The position numbers and the translations under genes are program-made. From Achatina immaculata (Eukaryota > Mollusca > Gastropoda > Stylommatophora > Achatinidae), in assembly GCA_009760885.1 (NCBI GenBank), contig CM019717.1, positions 46,888,866 through 46,952,865 on the forward strand: a stretch of DNA of 64,000 nucleotides, in the 5' to 3' direction. Below the pieces are notes generated by a model that saw nothing but the letters and a program-made list of their open reading frames with translations, was not told the DNA's origin and did no database searches. Positions 43,411 through 53,520 of this stretch are shown here, in pieces. The first letter of the stretch is position 1. The number at the start of each line of letters is the position of its first letter.

Positions 43411-44027
43411 CCACCAACGGCGCCGTTATATTCCCACATTCCATTTCCCATTTTGTCTACACTGCTGCCCAATACTGATTGTTGAAACAACCCTAAAATA
43501 AAACAGAATCCACTACAAATAACATATTTTAAACAAAACGTTATACCTGTGTGTGAACTTTGACCCCCGCCTAACAGAAATTTAGAACCAACCATCAAAA
43601 ACTGTTAACTTTACATCCCGCTTGCTCGTATTCCTGGCAAACAAATAACGTTACTGGGAAAACAATAAGCTGCCTTCCGTCAAATGTGACCCAGCAGTTC
43701 GTGCAAGGTCGTGGGAGCAAAGAGTGAGTAAACTGTGAGCCAGATGATCTTCCACATTTCACATAGTCTAGACCACAAAAGGGACCTAATTCTGAATCTT
43801 TCTTTTCCTTGATTAGTAGTAATTGTAATTAACCTACATTTCCTATTGATGTTTTTTTTTCTGTCGCTGTTCTAAGCTTCAGTTCCTACAATGTTAAAAT
43901 ATATAAAATTACTCTGATTTATAGCTTCACAGCTAGTTAGATAAACATTTCTACTTGCAACCAACAACAAAGAAAATTATGAAACATAGCAAAGCGAAAG
44001 GGCACCGACAAGCGCTGAATGTTCTAC
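43411..44027. other. Unassigned sequence
   Basis: No recognisable gene or repeat family. Confidence 0.35.
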
Positions 44028-44055
44028 CTACCTACCTACCTACCTACCTACCTAC

Positions 44056-44142
<87 letters not shown>

Positions 44143-44160
44143 ACCTAACTACCTACCTAT
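44028..44160. repeat. (CTAC)n-(CTAT)n tetranucleotide array
   Basis: CTAC units, then a long uninterrupted CTAT run, then mixed units. Confidence 0.95.
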
Positions 44161-44164
44161 CTAC

Positions 44165-44545
44165 CTATGTCTTTTCTTGGCTTGCATTTCCTTCCCTTTC
44201 CTTCCCTTTCCTTCCCTTGTCTTGCCTTGTCTTGCTTTGTCTTGTCTTGTGTTGCCTTGCCTTGTGTTGCCTTGCCTTGCCCTATCTTGCCTCGTCTTGT
44301 CTTGCCGTGCCTTGTCTTGCCGTGCCTTGTCTTGTCTTGTCTTGCCTTTTCTTGTCTTGTCTTCCTTGCCTTGCCTTGCCTTGCCTTGTCTTGTCTTGTC
44401 TTGCCTTGCCTTGTCTTGCCGTGCCTTGTCTTGTCTTGGCTTTTCTTGTCTTGTCTTCCTTGCCTTGCCTTGCTTTGCTTTGCCTTGCCTTGCCTTGCCT
44501 TGCCTTGCCTTGCCCTGTCTTGTCTTGCCTGTCTTGTCTTGTCTT
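44165..44545. repeat. (CTTGC/CTTGT)n pentanucleotide array
   Basis: About 380 bp of CTTGC/CTTGT/TTCCC-type pentamers. At 44555-44585 it is followed by GAACTGTGAACTATTCTTC and TCTGTAGCCGATTCT, the first ~30 bp of the CTTG-linked repeat family (compare 38175-38210), showing that this array too grew beside that family's 5' end. Confidence 0.85.
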
Positions 44546-44605
44546 TCGACTGCCTTGAACTGTGAACTATTCTTCTCTGTAGCCGATTCTATATTCTATA
44601 TATGA

Positions 44606-44842
44606 GCGTTTGAGTGGCGAAGTGGTTAGTGCGCCAATCTCTCATGGCGAAGGTCGGGAGTTCGAATCCGGCCGAAGATGCCCCCGTCACCCACCTGTAG
44701 AAATGGGTATCCGATTTCTTCTGGAGTTGGAAAAGGAAAGGCAGCCAGGCGTAATGCTGACCACATCACCCTCTAGCGTGCTGACAGGTCATGGAAAATG
44801 GGCGCTAACACCATATCCCTGTGTGCCTCTAATGCATGACAG

Positions 44843-44850
<8 letters not shown>
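44606..44850 (+). mobile_element. tRNA-derived SINE
   Basis: Head: GAGCGTTTGAGTGGCGAAGT then GGTTAGTGCGCC (A-box region), AAGGTCGGGAGTTCGAATCC (B box GTTCGAATCC, canonical) and GGCC. Body: CACCCACCTGTAGAAATGGG, GGCAGCCAGGCGTAATGCTG, CACATCACCCTCTAGCGTGC, GCTAACACCATATCCCTGTG, TGCCTCTAATGCATGACAGG. It ends directly in a (TA)n tract. The promoter boxes are the best preserved of all SINEs in the window. Confidence 0.75.

Positions 44851-44890
<40 letters not shown>
44845..44890. repeat. (TA)n microsatellite at SINE 3' end
   Basis: About 22 TA units directly following the SINE. Confidence 0.9.
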
Positions 44891-44891
<1 letters not shown>

Positions 44892-45296
44892 CGCCGTATG
44901 AGGAGCATTTTGTCTTGAGGAGAAGCCTCTAAAATCACCCTAAGTCTCATACCCCGATTGTAGGTTTTGATAGGCCTTTGAGGTAGAAGTTATCCTTACT
45001 AGACTAGCACCTAAACAACCATGGTTATGAGAATTTAAGAGGGTTAGGTGCACAGGGCTGTAAGACTTCGACAATAAACGACTGTCTTTTTTGTTTATAT
45101 CTAGTCCATAAACCCCAAAGCAAGTTATCTCACGCATGTTAGCTATGAGTGTGGATATACCGGTATTTATAAGACTAGTTGCATGTTTTGCTTAAGACGT
45201 TCAGTAGGTGGTTTCCAGTAGCTTACAGTCTTGGACCAAAGTCATGTTTACAGGAGAGGCTGTAAAGCTCATAGGGGAAATGTGGAGATTTTTGTT
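44891..45296. other. Unassigned sequence downstream of LINE-A break
   Basis: Joined to LINE-A at 45296/45297 without any LINE-A 3' end. It supplies the last ~30 foreign codons of the LINE-A frame. Nothing recognised. Confidence 0.4.
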
Positions 45297-47816
45297 CTCA
45301 AGATTCTTGAAGATTGATGCTGCTTTTGCAATTCTGATCCTAACTTCCTTTCTAGTGTCACCATCCTGGTCTATGTAGCTGCCAAGGTATGCAAATTGAT
45401 TGACTTCTTCAATATCTGTCCCTTCTATGTGTATTTTTCCATTTTGATTGATGGGAATTTTCATTATCTTTGTTTTGTCCTTGTTAATTTCAAGTCCTAT
45501 TTTGCTAGCCAGTGAAGATAGGCTATCTGTTTTTTCTTGCATGGAATTCACATTATTACTGATAAGAGTTATGTCATCAGCAAAATCAAGATCTTCTAGT
45601 TGGGTCCCATGTACCCAGTCAATACCTGTGTTACCTGTGCAGCATTTTGTCATTATGAAGTCTATTGTAATCCCAAAAAGTAAAGGAGACAGTATACATC
45701 CTTGTTTCACGCCTGTTTCAATCTGGAACCATTCACTCATCCCTTCTTCTGTCTTGACTGCACAACCATATCCATTGTATAAGTCCTTAATGATGTTGAC
45801 AATTTTAGATGGTATTCCATATAGACATAAAATTCTCCATAATGAATCTCTGTGTATGCTATCAAATGCCTTCTTAAAATCTATGAAATTCAGTATTAAT
45901 GGTTTTTGCTTTTCAATATGTTCTTCAAGTATTATTCTGAGAGTAAAGATCTGGTCGAGACAGCTTCTCCCTTTTCGAAATCCTGCTTGTTCTTCTCTCA
46001 TTGCAGTATCCACTATATCTTTGAGTCTATTCAAAATGACCTTGCAAAATACTTTTGACACAACTGATATTAAGGTTACTCCTCTCCAGTTGTTACAGTC
46101 ACTAAGGTTGCCCTTTTTTGGTATTTTAACAATGATTCCCTTCTTCCAATTAGAAGGGACCTTTTCTTCTTTCCAAATCTTGTTAAACATTCTCTGTAGT
46201 TGTCTCATGTTGTCACTATTGATAGCTTTTAGCATCTCGGCTGTTATTTCATCTTCACCTGCAGCTTTGTTGTTAGCCATTAAATTCACTGCTGCTTCAA
46301 TTTCATGCAATTTAATTTCATCTAGATTGACATTTAGTTGTGGGGCTGGTAAGTCAGTTTCAAGGTTTAACAATTCTTTTGGGTGTGGTCGATTGAGTAT
46401 TTCTTGGAAGTGTTCAGCCCATCTTTGCTTTTGGTCTTTATTTGATGTTAATAGTGTTCCAGTTTTGCTAAGGATTGGTCTTTCTTTAGATGTAATAGTA
46501 CCTGTTAGCCTCTTTTGTATGTTATATAAAGTTTTGCTGTCTCCTGTTTTTGCTGCTTTTTCTGCCTCTTTCGCCATATTGTCTATGTATTCTCTTTTAT
46601 CCCTTCTAGCTGAACTTTTTACTTTCCTGTCTATGTCTTTGTATTTTGCTTTTGACGAATCTCTTTCATGATCTGCTTTTGCATTCAACATGTTTAATTT
46701 GGCTGCTCGTCTTTCATGTATATACTTCCATGTTTTATCTGATATCCATGCTTTTCTATTCGGTTTTTCCAATCCAGCGCTTACTTTTGCTGCTGTGATT
46801 ATGGCTGTGCTGTACGAATTCCATAACTCATTTATACCTATCTCCTCAACTTCACTGGGTGTTTTGGAATGATTGGCAAGTTCCTGATTGAAATTAATGT
46901 TAGTATTTTCTTCTTGTAGGCTGTGGATGTTTATCTTTCTGTGTACTGATTTCTTGTGTTGACTTTTCAATTTTAGTTTTATTTTCCCTATGCACAGGTT
47001 GTGATCACTGTTGACATCTGCACCCCTATAAGCCCTTACATCCATGAGAGATGTTCTGTATTGCTTTCTAATACAAAAATGGTCTATCTGGTTTCTAGTT
47101 CTATCATTTGGAGATATCCACGTTGTTTTATGTATCTCTTTGTGTGGGAATATTGTGCCTCCAATGACCATGCCCTCTGTTAGACATATTTCAATTAATC
47201 TTTCTCCATTCTGATTAACCATGTCAATTCCTTCTTTCCCCATCACTTTTTCAACGTCGGTATTATCCTTCCCTACCTTAGCATTGAAGTCCCCCATAGC
47301 AATTAGGATGTCGTGTTTAGGGACTTTGTTGATGATTTGTTGTAGTTGGTGATAGAAGTCGTCTTTCACATCATCATCTGCATCATTCGTGGGTGCATAA
47401 CACTGTATTATTGTCATTCTTCCGTGTCGTAGGTTGTATCGTGCTCTTATTATACGACTGTTCACTGGTTCCCATTCTACAAGGCTCTTTGCAGCTACAT
47501 TTGACATAATAATGCCCACTCCGTCTCGGAATTTATTGTCATTTCTGCCTGAATGTATAATTAACTTACCGTTTTCCGCCGATCTTTTACCTGCTTCTGG
47601 CCATCGCATTTCGCTGATGCCAAGTATGTCTAGATGGTATCTCTCCATTTCTTTGATGACCTGGGTAGTTTTTGTTGGTGCTGCCATCGTTTTCACATTC
47701 CAGAATCCGACCCTTGTCACATGTTTGGGGCCGACGAATGAGCTCTTCGGAGTTGGCATCCCTGATGCTCGGTTGGTTTCTCTGCGAGTTTCCATAACGA
47801 TATCTTTTTTTCCCAT
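45201..47816 (-). CDS. LINE-A endonuclease-reverse transcriptase, C-terminus replaced
   Basis: An 871-codon frame, the most complete in the window, for an RTE-like non-LTR retrotransposon protein that nicks DNA and reverse-transcribes its own RNA there. APE endonuclease at residues ~35-275: FWNVKTM (Asn40), ISEMRW (Glu69), QCYAPTND (Tyr140), MGDFNAKVG (Asp176, Asn178), RNQIDHF, NSDHN (Asp271-His272). RT at ~515-770: NWRGVTLISVVSKVF, GFRKGRSCLDQIFTLR, NFIDFKKAFDS (Asp646), GVKQGCILSPLLF, LDFADD (Asp747-Asp748). Connection at ~808: YLGSYIDQDGDTRKE. No RNase H. All the catalytic residues I can check are present, with no stop or frameshift through residue ~840. There it leaves the family: about 170 residues (YACESWKS, GHVMRR, GRPRETL, RALCDV in other copies) and the 3' UTR are missing, replaced by unrelated codons. 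The Met start is followed by basic residues and is plausible. It probably cannot copy its own 3' end. Confidence 0.85.
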   Translation of the reverse strand: MGKKDIVMETRRETNRASGMPTPKSSFVGPKHVTRVGFWNVKTMAAPTKTTQVIKEMERYHLDILGISEMRWPEAGKRSAENGKLIIHSGRNDNKFRDGVGIIMSNVAAKSLVEWEPVNSRIIRARYNLRHGRMTIIQCYAPTNDADDDVKDDFYHQLQQIINKVPKHDILIAMGDFNAKVGKDNTDVEKVMGKEGIDMVNQNGERLIEICLTEGMVIGGTIFPHKEIHKTTWISPNDRTRNQIDHFCIRKQYRTSLMDVRAYRGADVNSDHNLCIGKIKLKLKSQHKKSVHRKINIHSLQEENTNINFNQELANHSKTPSEVEEIGINELWNSYSTAIITAAKVSAGLEKPNRKAWISDKTWKYIHERRAAKLNMLNAKADHERDSSKAKYKDIDRKVKSSARRDKREYIDNMAKEAEKAAKTGDSKTLYNIQKRLTGTITSKERPILSKTGTLLTSNKDQKQRWAEHFQEILNRPHPKELLNLETDLPAPQLNVNLDEIKLHEIEAAVNLMANNKAAGEDEITAEMLKAINSDNMRQLQRMFNKIWKEEKVPSNWKKGIIVKIPKKGNLSDCNNWRGVTLISVVSKVFCKVILNRLKDIVDTAMREEQAGFRKGRSCLDQIFTLRIILEEHIEKQKPLILNFIDFKKAFDSIHRDSLWRILCLYGIPSKIVNIIKDLYNGYGCAVKTEEGMSEWFQIETGVKQGCILSPLLFGITIDFIMTKCCTGNTGIDWVHGTQLEDLDFADDITLISNNVNSMQEKTDSLSSLASKIGLEINKDKTKIMKIPINQNGKIHIEGTDIEEVNQFAYLGSYIDQDGDTRKEVRIRIAKAASIFKNLENKNLHISPMSFTASPVNMTLVQDCKLLETTY

Positions 47817-47976
47817 CTGGAGTTGCCTCTAGATAGGTCTCAGGATAAGGTTGTTAGCCTTATGCCCAACTCCCGGTACATGATATGTAACAGATCAAGC
47901 GGAATTCCGCTGATTTCTGCATGCCGGCGAGAGCGTTTTAAAAACGACCGCCATCTTGCACGTCACGCGTCTTATA

Positions 47977-48228
47977 GTAAAGGTAAAATTCCTCTTTCCA
48001 TACCATTAAGGCATATTGGGGAATATGATGTTGGGCCCGTATTTTCCATGATCTTCGGCACATGAAAGTGTGATGTGATCAGTATCACGCCTGGCCGCTT
48101 TACATTCCCACATTTCTCTGGTACCCATTTTTAGAGGCTGGGTGGACCCCGGTGCCTTTTTGGTGTGTGCCAGAAAAAAGTCCAACTGCTGGGACTGAAA
48201 CCGGTACCACTGGATTAGCATCTGTATA
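47977..48228 (-). mobile_element. tRNA-derived SINE, head damaged
   Basis: Same subfamily as 14810-15100, minus strand: TGGTACCGGTTTCAGTCCCA for the B-box end, GCCAGGCGTGATACTG, TTTCATGTGCCGAAGATCAT, GGCCCAACATCATATTCCCC, GCCTTAATGGTATGGAAAGA, and a TTTACCTTTA end. The A-box half of the head is replaced by the neighbouring 70-bp minisatellite. Confidence 0.7.
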
Positions 48229-48475
48229 AGCGGGATATATGATGCATACATAAATATATAATGTAAGTGTGCGCCTTATACGTCGGTGCGTCTTATATAG
48301 TGGGAAATATGATGTGTACACACATATATAATGTAAGTGTACGCCTTATACGCCGGTGCGTGTTATATAGTGGGAAATATGATGTGTACACACATATATA
48401 ATGTAAGTGTACGCCTTATACGCCGGTGCGTGTTATATAGTGGGAAATATGATGTATACATAAGTATATAATGTA
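48229..48475. repeat. 70-bp tandem repeat
   Basis: Three and a half units: GTGGGAAATATGATGTGTAC, ACACATATATAATGTAAGTG, TACGCCTTATACGCCGGTGC, GTGTTATATA. Confidence 0.85.
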
Positions 48476-48564
48476 GATGTTTAATAATGGCTCTTGTAGT
48501 CTTGGTAGACGGGTTTGAAACAAACGGATGAAGATGGTTTCTCTTTTGTTTTCCCGATCGAGTA

Positions 48565-48792
48565 TCACTTGCTTAACAGTTTCTCTTTCAGCTGATTCGA
48601 CCACTGTTTCACTGGCGTAACTGAACACAGTGACAATAAATTATGTCTGTGACAAAAGTCTGTCTTCAGTTTTGGCACTCGTTTCATCCTCAAGCGACGC
48701 AGCGCCTGTAAGCAGGAGAGTTTCCAGACTGTCGCAGTCTTCTCCAGCACTGTCTGGTCCTCGTGAAGGTTCATGGGGAAGAAGTCTCTCAT
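48565..48792 (-). other. Open frame with coding-like composition, unidentified
   Basis: A 75-residue minus-strand frame from ATG at 48792: MRDFFPMNLHEDQTVLEKTA, VWKLSCLQALRRLRMKRVPK, LKTDFCHRHN, and on to LKEKLLSK. Third codon positions are often G or C (CTG, GAG, AAG, ACC), unlike the surrounding AT-rich repeats. An AG precedes the ATG by a few bases (TATTTAAAAG/GCATCC), so it could be an exon. I recognise no family. The evidence is composition only. Confidence 0.25.
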
Positions 48793-48934
48793 GGATGCCT
48801 TTTAAATAGCTATATATGTCAGTTTTTGGTGTACATTATGGCCCTTCATTATTCCAGAACTTCCCCGTATATTACTTATTTGACGATACAGCTGTAACCA
48901 ATCCTTGTAACATGCCCCAGGCATTCCAGATGAA

Positions 48935-49222
48935 AGATGTATACATACATAATACATACATACATAATACATACATGCATACATACATACATATATACAT
49001 ACATACATACATCAGACATGCATACACACATACATACATACATACACACATATACACACATACATAATACACATACACACATACAAATCCAAACACACAC
49101 ATATATACATACATACACACATACATACATATACACACATGCAGACATACACACATACATACACACATACATGCATACACATACATGCATACATACATAC
49201 ATACATACACATATACATATGC

Positions 49223-49253
<31 letters not shown>

Positions 49254-49378
49254 CATACATACATACATACATACACACATATATACATACACACATATAC
49301 ATACATACATATACACATACATATATATATATACATACATACATATATATATATATACATATATACATACATACATGT
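48935..49378. repeat. (CATA)n/(CA)n/(TA)n microsatellite block
   Basis: About 440 bp of ATAC/ACAC tetranucleotide repeats. All frames stay open as YIHTYIHT-type peptides on one strand and MYVCMYVC-type on the other; these are artefacts. Confidence 0.95.
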
Positions 49379-50277
49379 TGACTTTACTTCCTCAGACAAC
49401 ACCAGAAGGGCTGTCCAGAAGAGTGAGTGCCGGTAGGAGCGCACATAAAAGGGACCTTTGAAACATACCAACATTTGTATTTTTCTTTTTAATTCTTTGA
49501 AACAGACCAACATTTGTATTTTTCTTTTAATTCTTTGAAATAGCTTACATTTTATTTCTATGACAAAACTCTGAAGGTTCCATTTCAGGAGAAGTTACGC
49601 CTAACGGTTGGGTAAATAAAAGCCTGACTTCTAATACTGACTGTAAGTATGTCGTAGTGTTCCGCAGATTTCAGCGCTGTTTCAGAACTAGTCAATGGAA
49701 AACGTCCCCACCTAAGAGAAAAGTGTCTTTTTTTTTCTCTGAGAAAGCACGCTACATTACAGCCGTACTGAAAGGCTGTCTACAACAGCTGGTGCGACAC
49801 TTTGCAGCCGTGATTGGGTCCTAAAGTGAAGAACACTGAAAATGCGCCTGGCGAGGCTAATTAAAAACAGGCGAAAGGAAATGTTTTCAGAGAGGAACTG
49901 AACTTGGGATATTCCTCTCACGTTTGTTGAAGCTGTTAACTGATTTCTGTAGATTACGAAACGTTTTTTTTAAACTGATTTCTAACAGTTTCGGGTATTC
50001 TTCGCGGTTATATGGACAAGCTATTTAGCTGACTAATTCATATCGAGAGAACCAAGTATTTCATTCAAGTGTAGCATCAAGTCAATTTATTTTTTTTTCT
50101 TTTAGTAATTCCCTCATTTATTCATTCACCAGACACGTGATGAAATGCTGATCTGGCTTCTTCACTGTGTCCAGTTCTTGATATTTATGAAAGGCTGCCC
50201 TTTCCTTTCCCTCCGTAGAAGTTTTTTTTTCATTTCTTTTCTTTTTCTATCGATTTTCCAGTGATTTGCAGGTTCTG
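49379..50277. other. Unassigned sequence
   Basis: Includes a doubled ~40-bp segment around 49455-49540 (ACATTTGTATTTTTCTTTT, AATTCTTTGAAA). No gene recognised. Confidence 0.35.
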
Positions 50278-50430
50278 TAACTTCTGTCTTCTCATGACTA
50301 ATCCATTGGAGGTCATGTTCTCTAACTCCTGTTTTCTCATGACTACTCTAGTGATTGTCATGTTCTCTTAACTCCTGTCTTCTCATGACTACTCCAGTGA
50401 TTGTCATGTTCTCTAACTCCTGTCTTCTCT
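50278..50430. repeat. 45-bp tandem repeat, three units
   Basis: ATGACTACTCCAGTGATTGT plus CATGTTCTCTAACTCCTGTC plus TTCTC, three copies with slight differences. Confidence 0.85.
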
Positions 50431-50704
50431 TAACTTGGTCAAAAATTATTTTATTGTTTTTAAATGTTTTTTTAATTAAGTTTCTGTCTACTACAGCTTC
50501 TAAGAGAACTTCGTCATCAACTTTCACAAAACTAGAATGAAGAATGCCAGAAAAACAACGGACAAAATCCAGAAAACCCAAATGAAGTTTGTAGATAAAA
50601 GCAGAATTTAAAAAGTTCCGCTTTTCACTTATAAAACGCAGTTAAGGAAGGGTTCCCACAAGAGTGGAAAATGAATTCTTAAACTCTTCTTTGTCTGCAG
50701 TGTC

Positions 50705-50868
50705 ACAATGCCATGTTTACAGCCAGGGCAGTTCACTGGGAAGGAACGTCAGCTGTTGCTTGCTAGACTTGACTGCTGTGTTACAATAGCATTCTTACAG
50801 CCAGGGCAGTGCACTGGGAAGGAACGTCAACTGTTGCTAGCTAGGCTTCACTGCTGTGTCACAAGGAG
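50705..50868. repeat. ~75-bp direct duplication
   Basis: Two copies of TTACAGCCAGGGCAGTKCAC plus TGGGAAGGAACGTCARCTGT plus TGCTNGCTAGRCTT plus CACTGCTGTGT. Confidence 0.8.
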
Positions 50869-50884
50869 CAAAGATGACTGTGTC

Positions 50885-52096
50885 TTCTTCTTCTTCGTTC
50901 GCTTCTACCACCAAAACCGCACTGTGATCCTATTGAATTTACGCCTGTGGTCCTCGATAGGTCCCATGGTCCCCCGTGTGGTCCCCGAAAGAACCACACG
51001 AGATCCCCGAGAGGACCACAAGAGGTTCAGAGTATCGCAGGGCTTGAACCTGTATTCTTGGTGGGTCTCAGTAGCGGGATTGCGTGACATCGTGGTTTTC
51101 GTTGCACCAGTTTAATATAGACTTGGACTTTCTCACCGGAAAACCTCGACGTGTTTTGGATATCAATATATCCCCGCCGGGTGAGAGGTGGTAGCCCATC
51201 CAGGCTAGAGTTGAACTTTCTCACTGGAAATCCTTGACGTGTTTTGAGATACCCGTGTATCACCGCCAGGTGAGAGGTGGTTGCCCATCCAGTCCAACGT
51301 TGGACTTTCTCACCGGAAAACCTCAGCGTGATTAGGATACACATACATCCCCGCCGGGTGAGAGGTGGTTGCCTATCTAGACTGCCCTGGTCCAGTGTCT
51401 CCGACTTCAGCTTTTTGTGGTCGTGGCGCTACTCTTCCTAGTTGTGACCAGAACGGAGCTTTTGTCTAGGAGGACGAATCCTCCCCACTAGTGATTTCCA
51501 CCTCTGGGTTGAGCCGGTTTAGGCATATTATCCCAGTATGTGGGTGTTTAGGACGTGACCGACCTCTAGAGCGGAGGTACCGTGACATGCGTAGCCATCA
51601 AGTTTCATCCCTGGTGTAAACCGGTTTAGGCATATGTCACTAGTATGGGTGTATATCGGACGCGCCGGCCTCTAGAGCAGAGGTGCTGTGGTATGAGTAG
51701 CTCTCGCCGCGATACTACTGGACATATCGATTAAGCCTCACTTTATCCTTTCCATCACCTTTTCACATCGCCGCCACACAGCAACCCTGATTGCTTTTCC
51801 GCATTTTCTTCCTTGGCCAGGATTTCACTCCACGCGCGGCATCCGAAGAATCTCGCTAGCAGTATCTTAACCTCTGGGTTATAAGCCGGTTCAGGCATTT
51901 CGCCAAGATATGAGTGCACCTAGGACATGGCCGACCTCCAGAACAGAGGTGCCGTGATTTGACTACTGTTTACTTCGCTTAATTCTTTTTTTCACCTTTT
52001 CCACAATGGCGTCGCGCGGCAACCCTATTCGCACCTTTCTTCACTGGCCGGGAGGAGCCCCACTCCGCGCACGGCAGCTGAAGAATCTCGCCAGCA
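50885..52096 (-). mobile_element. Non-coding retroposon with internal repeats, 12-bp target duplication
   Basis: A 1.21-kb unit, also present at 62766-63841. Minus-strand 5' end TGCTGGC at 52096; 3' end a (GAA)n tail at 50885. GATGACTGTGTC occurs outside both ends (50873-50884 and 52100-52111, with three filler bases GAG), so this is an independent insertion. From its 5' end: two tandem copies of a C-B module (C block about 52096-51965 and 51860-51740), three B repeats of ~118 bp (CCGGTTTAGGCATA, CGACCTCTAGAGCGGAGGT), a unique segment, then three A repeats of ~89 bp (GACTTTCTCACCGGAAAACC, CCCGCCGGGTGAGAGGTGGT) at about 51120-51380, and a distal region to the tail. No reverse transcriptase or long frame. 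It is GC-rich compared with its surroundings. Either a non-autonomous element or the untranslated part of a larger one. Confidence 0.75.
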
Positions 52097-52111
52097 GAGG
52101 ATGACTGTGTC

Positions 52112-53520
52112 AGAAAAAGTCAGTGTTAGTTATACAGCTCTGTTCCCACATCCTCCGCTCACGGAAGCGAGGCGTAAACATTTATTTACCTGCCCTTGTT
52201 TGTGGTTTAGCTGAAATGTTGGAGCTCCTCGGTTCTGTATCTGAAGAAGTTCCACCTTCTGTCATTGTTTTACATAATCTTCATATGACATTTCAATTAA
52301 TTCATTTAACTGGATTGACCTCTTTCTGTGATCATTTCCCGATATTCATATGCATAAAGAGATACTGACAGAACTAATGTTTCATTAACATCGTTTGTTG
52401 AAATCCCTTTATGAAGGTTTTATCCTTGTCAGAGCTGTATTGTTTAGACGGACGACCACTGGATTAGGAACAGCTTACGTTAAGAAATCCACGCTTTAAC
52501 AACCCGATGCCGAAATCGATTCCAGAAGCTCCTATAATATTTGTCGTTAATTTATGACCATTAAACAGACAAGATATAGAGCTAACAAGTGGGTAAATAT
52601 CTCTAATGCATCCATATCTGCGATCAAAACATGGCTCTTACAAAACTTGGATCGATCTTTCTGGAAGGTTGATTCTCCGGCCAGGGAGGAAAAAAAACCC
52701 GTTATCAGTCTCCTACATCTCCTGGAAAAGATGAGAAATTGTTTTCGTAACTTAGTGACTCACTCCTTACGAGAGAGGAAAGACAAATTTTCACGTGAGC
52801 ATCGCCATGTCTGCGTCGGCTGATGCTGGCTTGATCTGCGCTCGACCCAGTGCCTCCAGTCAAGCCAATTAGAAAGCCAGCTAGGATTTATAGCCGTGGT
52901 ATTGATCCTTAATGGCGTATTGAGGGTCTTTAGCGACCAGCCGACCACAGAATCCATCCGTTTGTTGATTTTAGCAACTTCCGCCAGACTGTGTAACCTC
53001 GACGTTTCCGGCACCGAAGAACCAAGAAAGACTACCGAGTGTCAAAGATACAAGCCTGGGGCGGCCTCTTACAGACCCCCCTCCCCCCTTGAATACAATT
53101 CTATTGGCTCTGCAATCATTATATCACAATAATAATCCAAACAATCGTCATCATCGTCACATTAACAATCTGTGTTTACCTGAGAAGCAGCAGTTTATCA
53201 GGAAGGATCTACTACTGTTTCTTGTCTGGTGATATCACTGATATCGTCTGAATAATTTACCGACTTTTTTTTTATTATTGCCTTTCACAGATAATTTAAG
53301 GGTCTCATAATCTTCAAGTTCATCCAAACTTTTTCATCATCATTATCATCATTTTAAAAAAAAAGCTAAAAACAAAAGAAAAAGAAAAAAAACATTTTGA
53401 GTAAAACGAAAGAAAAAAAAATGAAGTGAAACAACCGTAAGTAGAAAAGAATGACAACTTAGGTAAATTGTGACGGGAAAAAAAGAAATTTTAAAACACT
53501 CTAACAATAAATAATGAAAC
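52112..53520. other. Unassigned, with a ~60-bp repeat at 52556-52615
   Basis: 52556-52615 (ACAAGATATAGAGCTAACAA, GTGGGTAAATATCTCTAATG) is repeated in inverted orientation at 57455-57515. The rest has no recognised gene. Confidence 0.45.

Noticed and set aside
44606..44680. Functional tRNA gene
   Set aside because: A and B boxes are present, but no clean cloverleaf or anticodon arm is apparent and the sequence runs on into a SINE body shared with other copies.
45448..46671. A 407-codon plus-strand frame
   Set aside because: Antisense shadow of the LINE-A endonuclease-reverse transcriptase, which has the catalytic motifs on the minus strand.
48876..49461. Long YIHTYIHT / MYVCMYVC frames on both strands
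   Set aside because: (CATA)n microsatellite translation.
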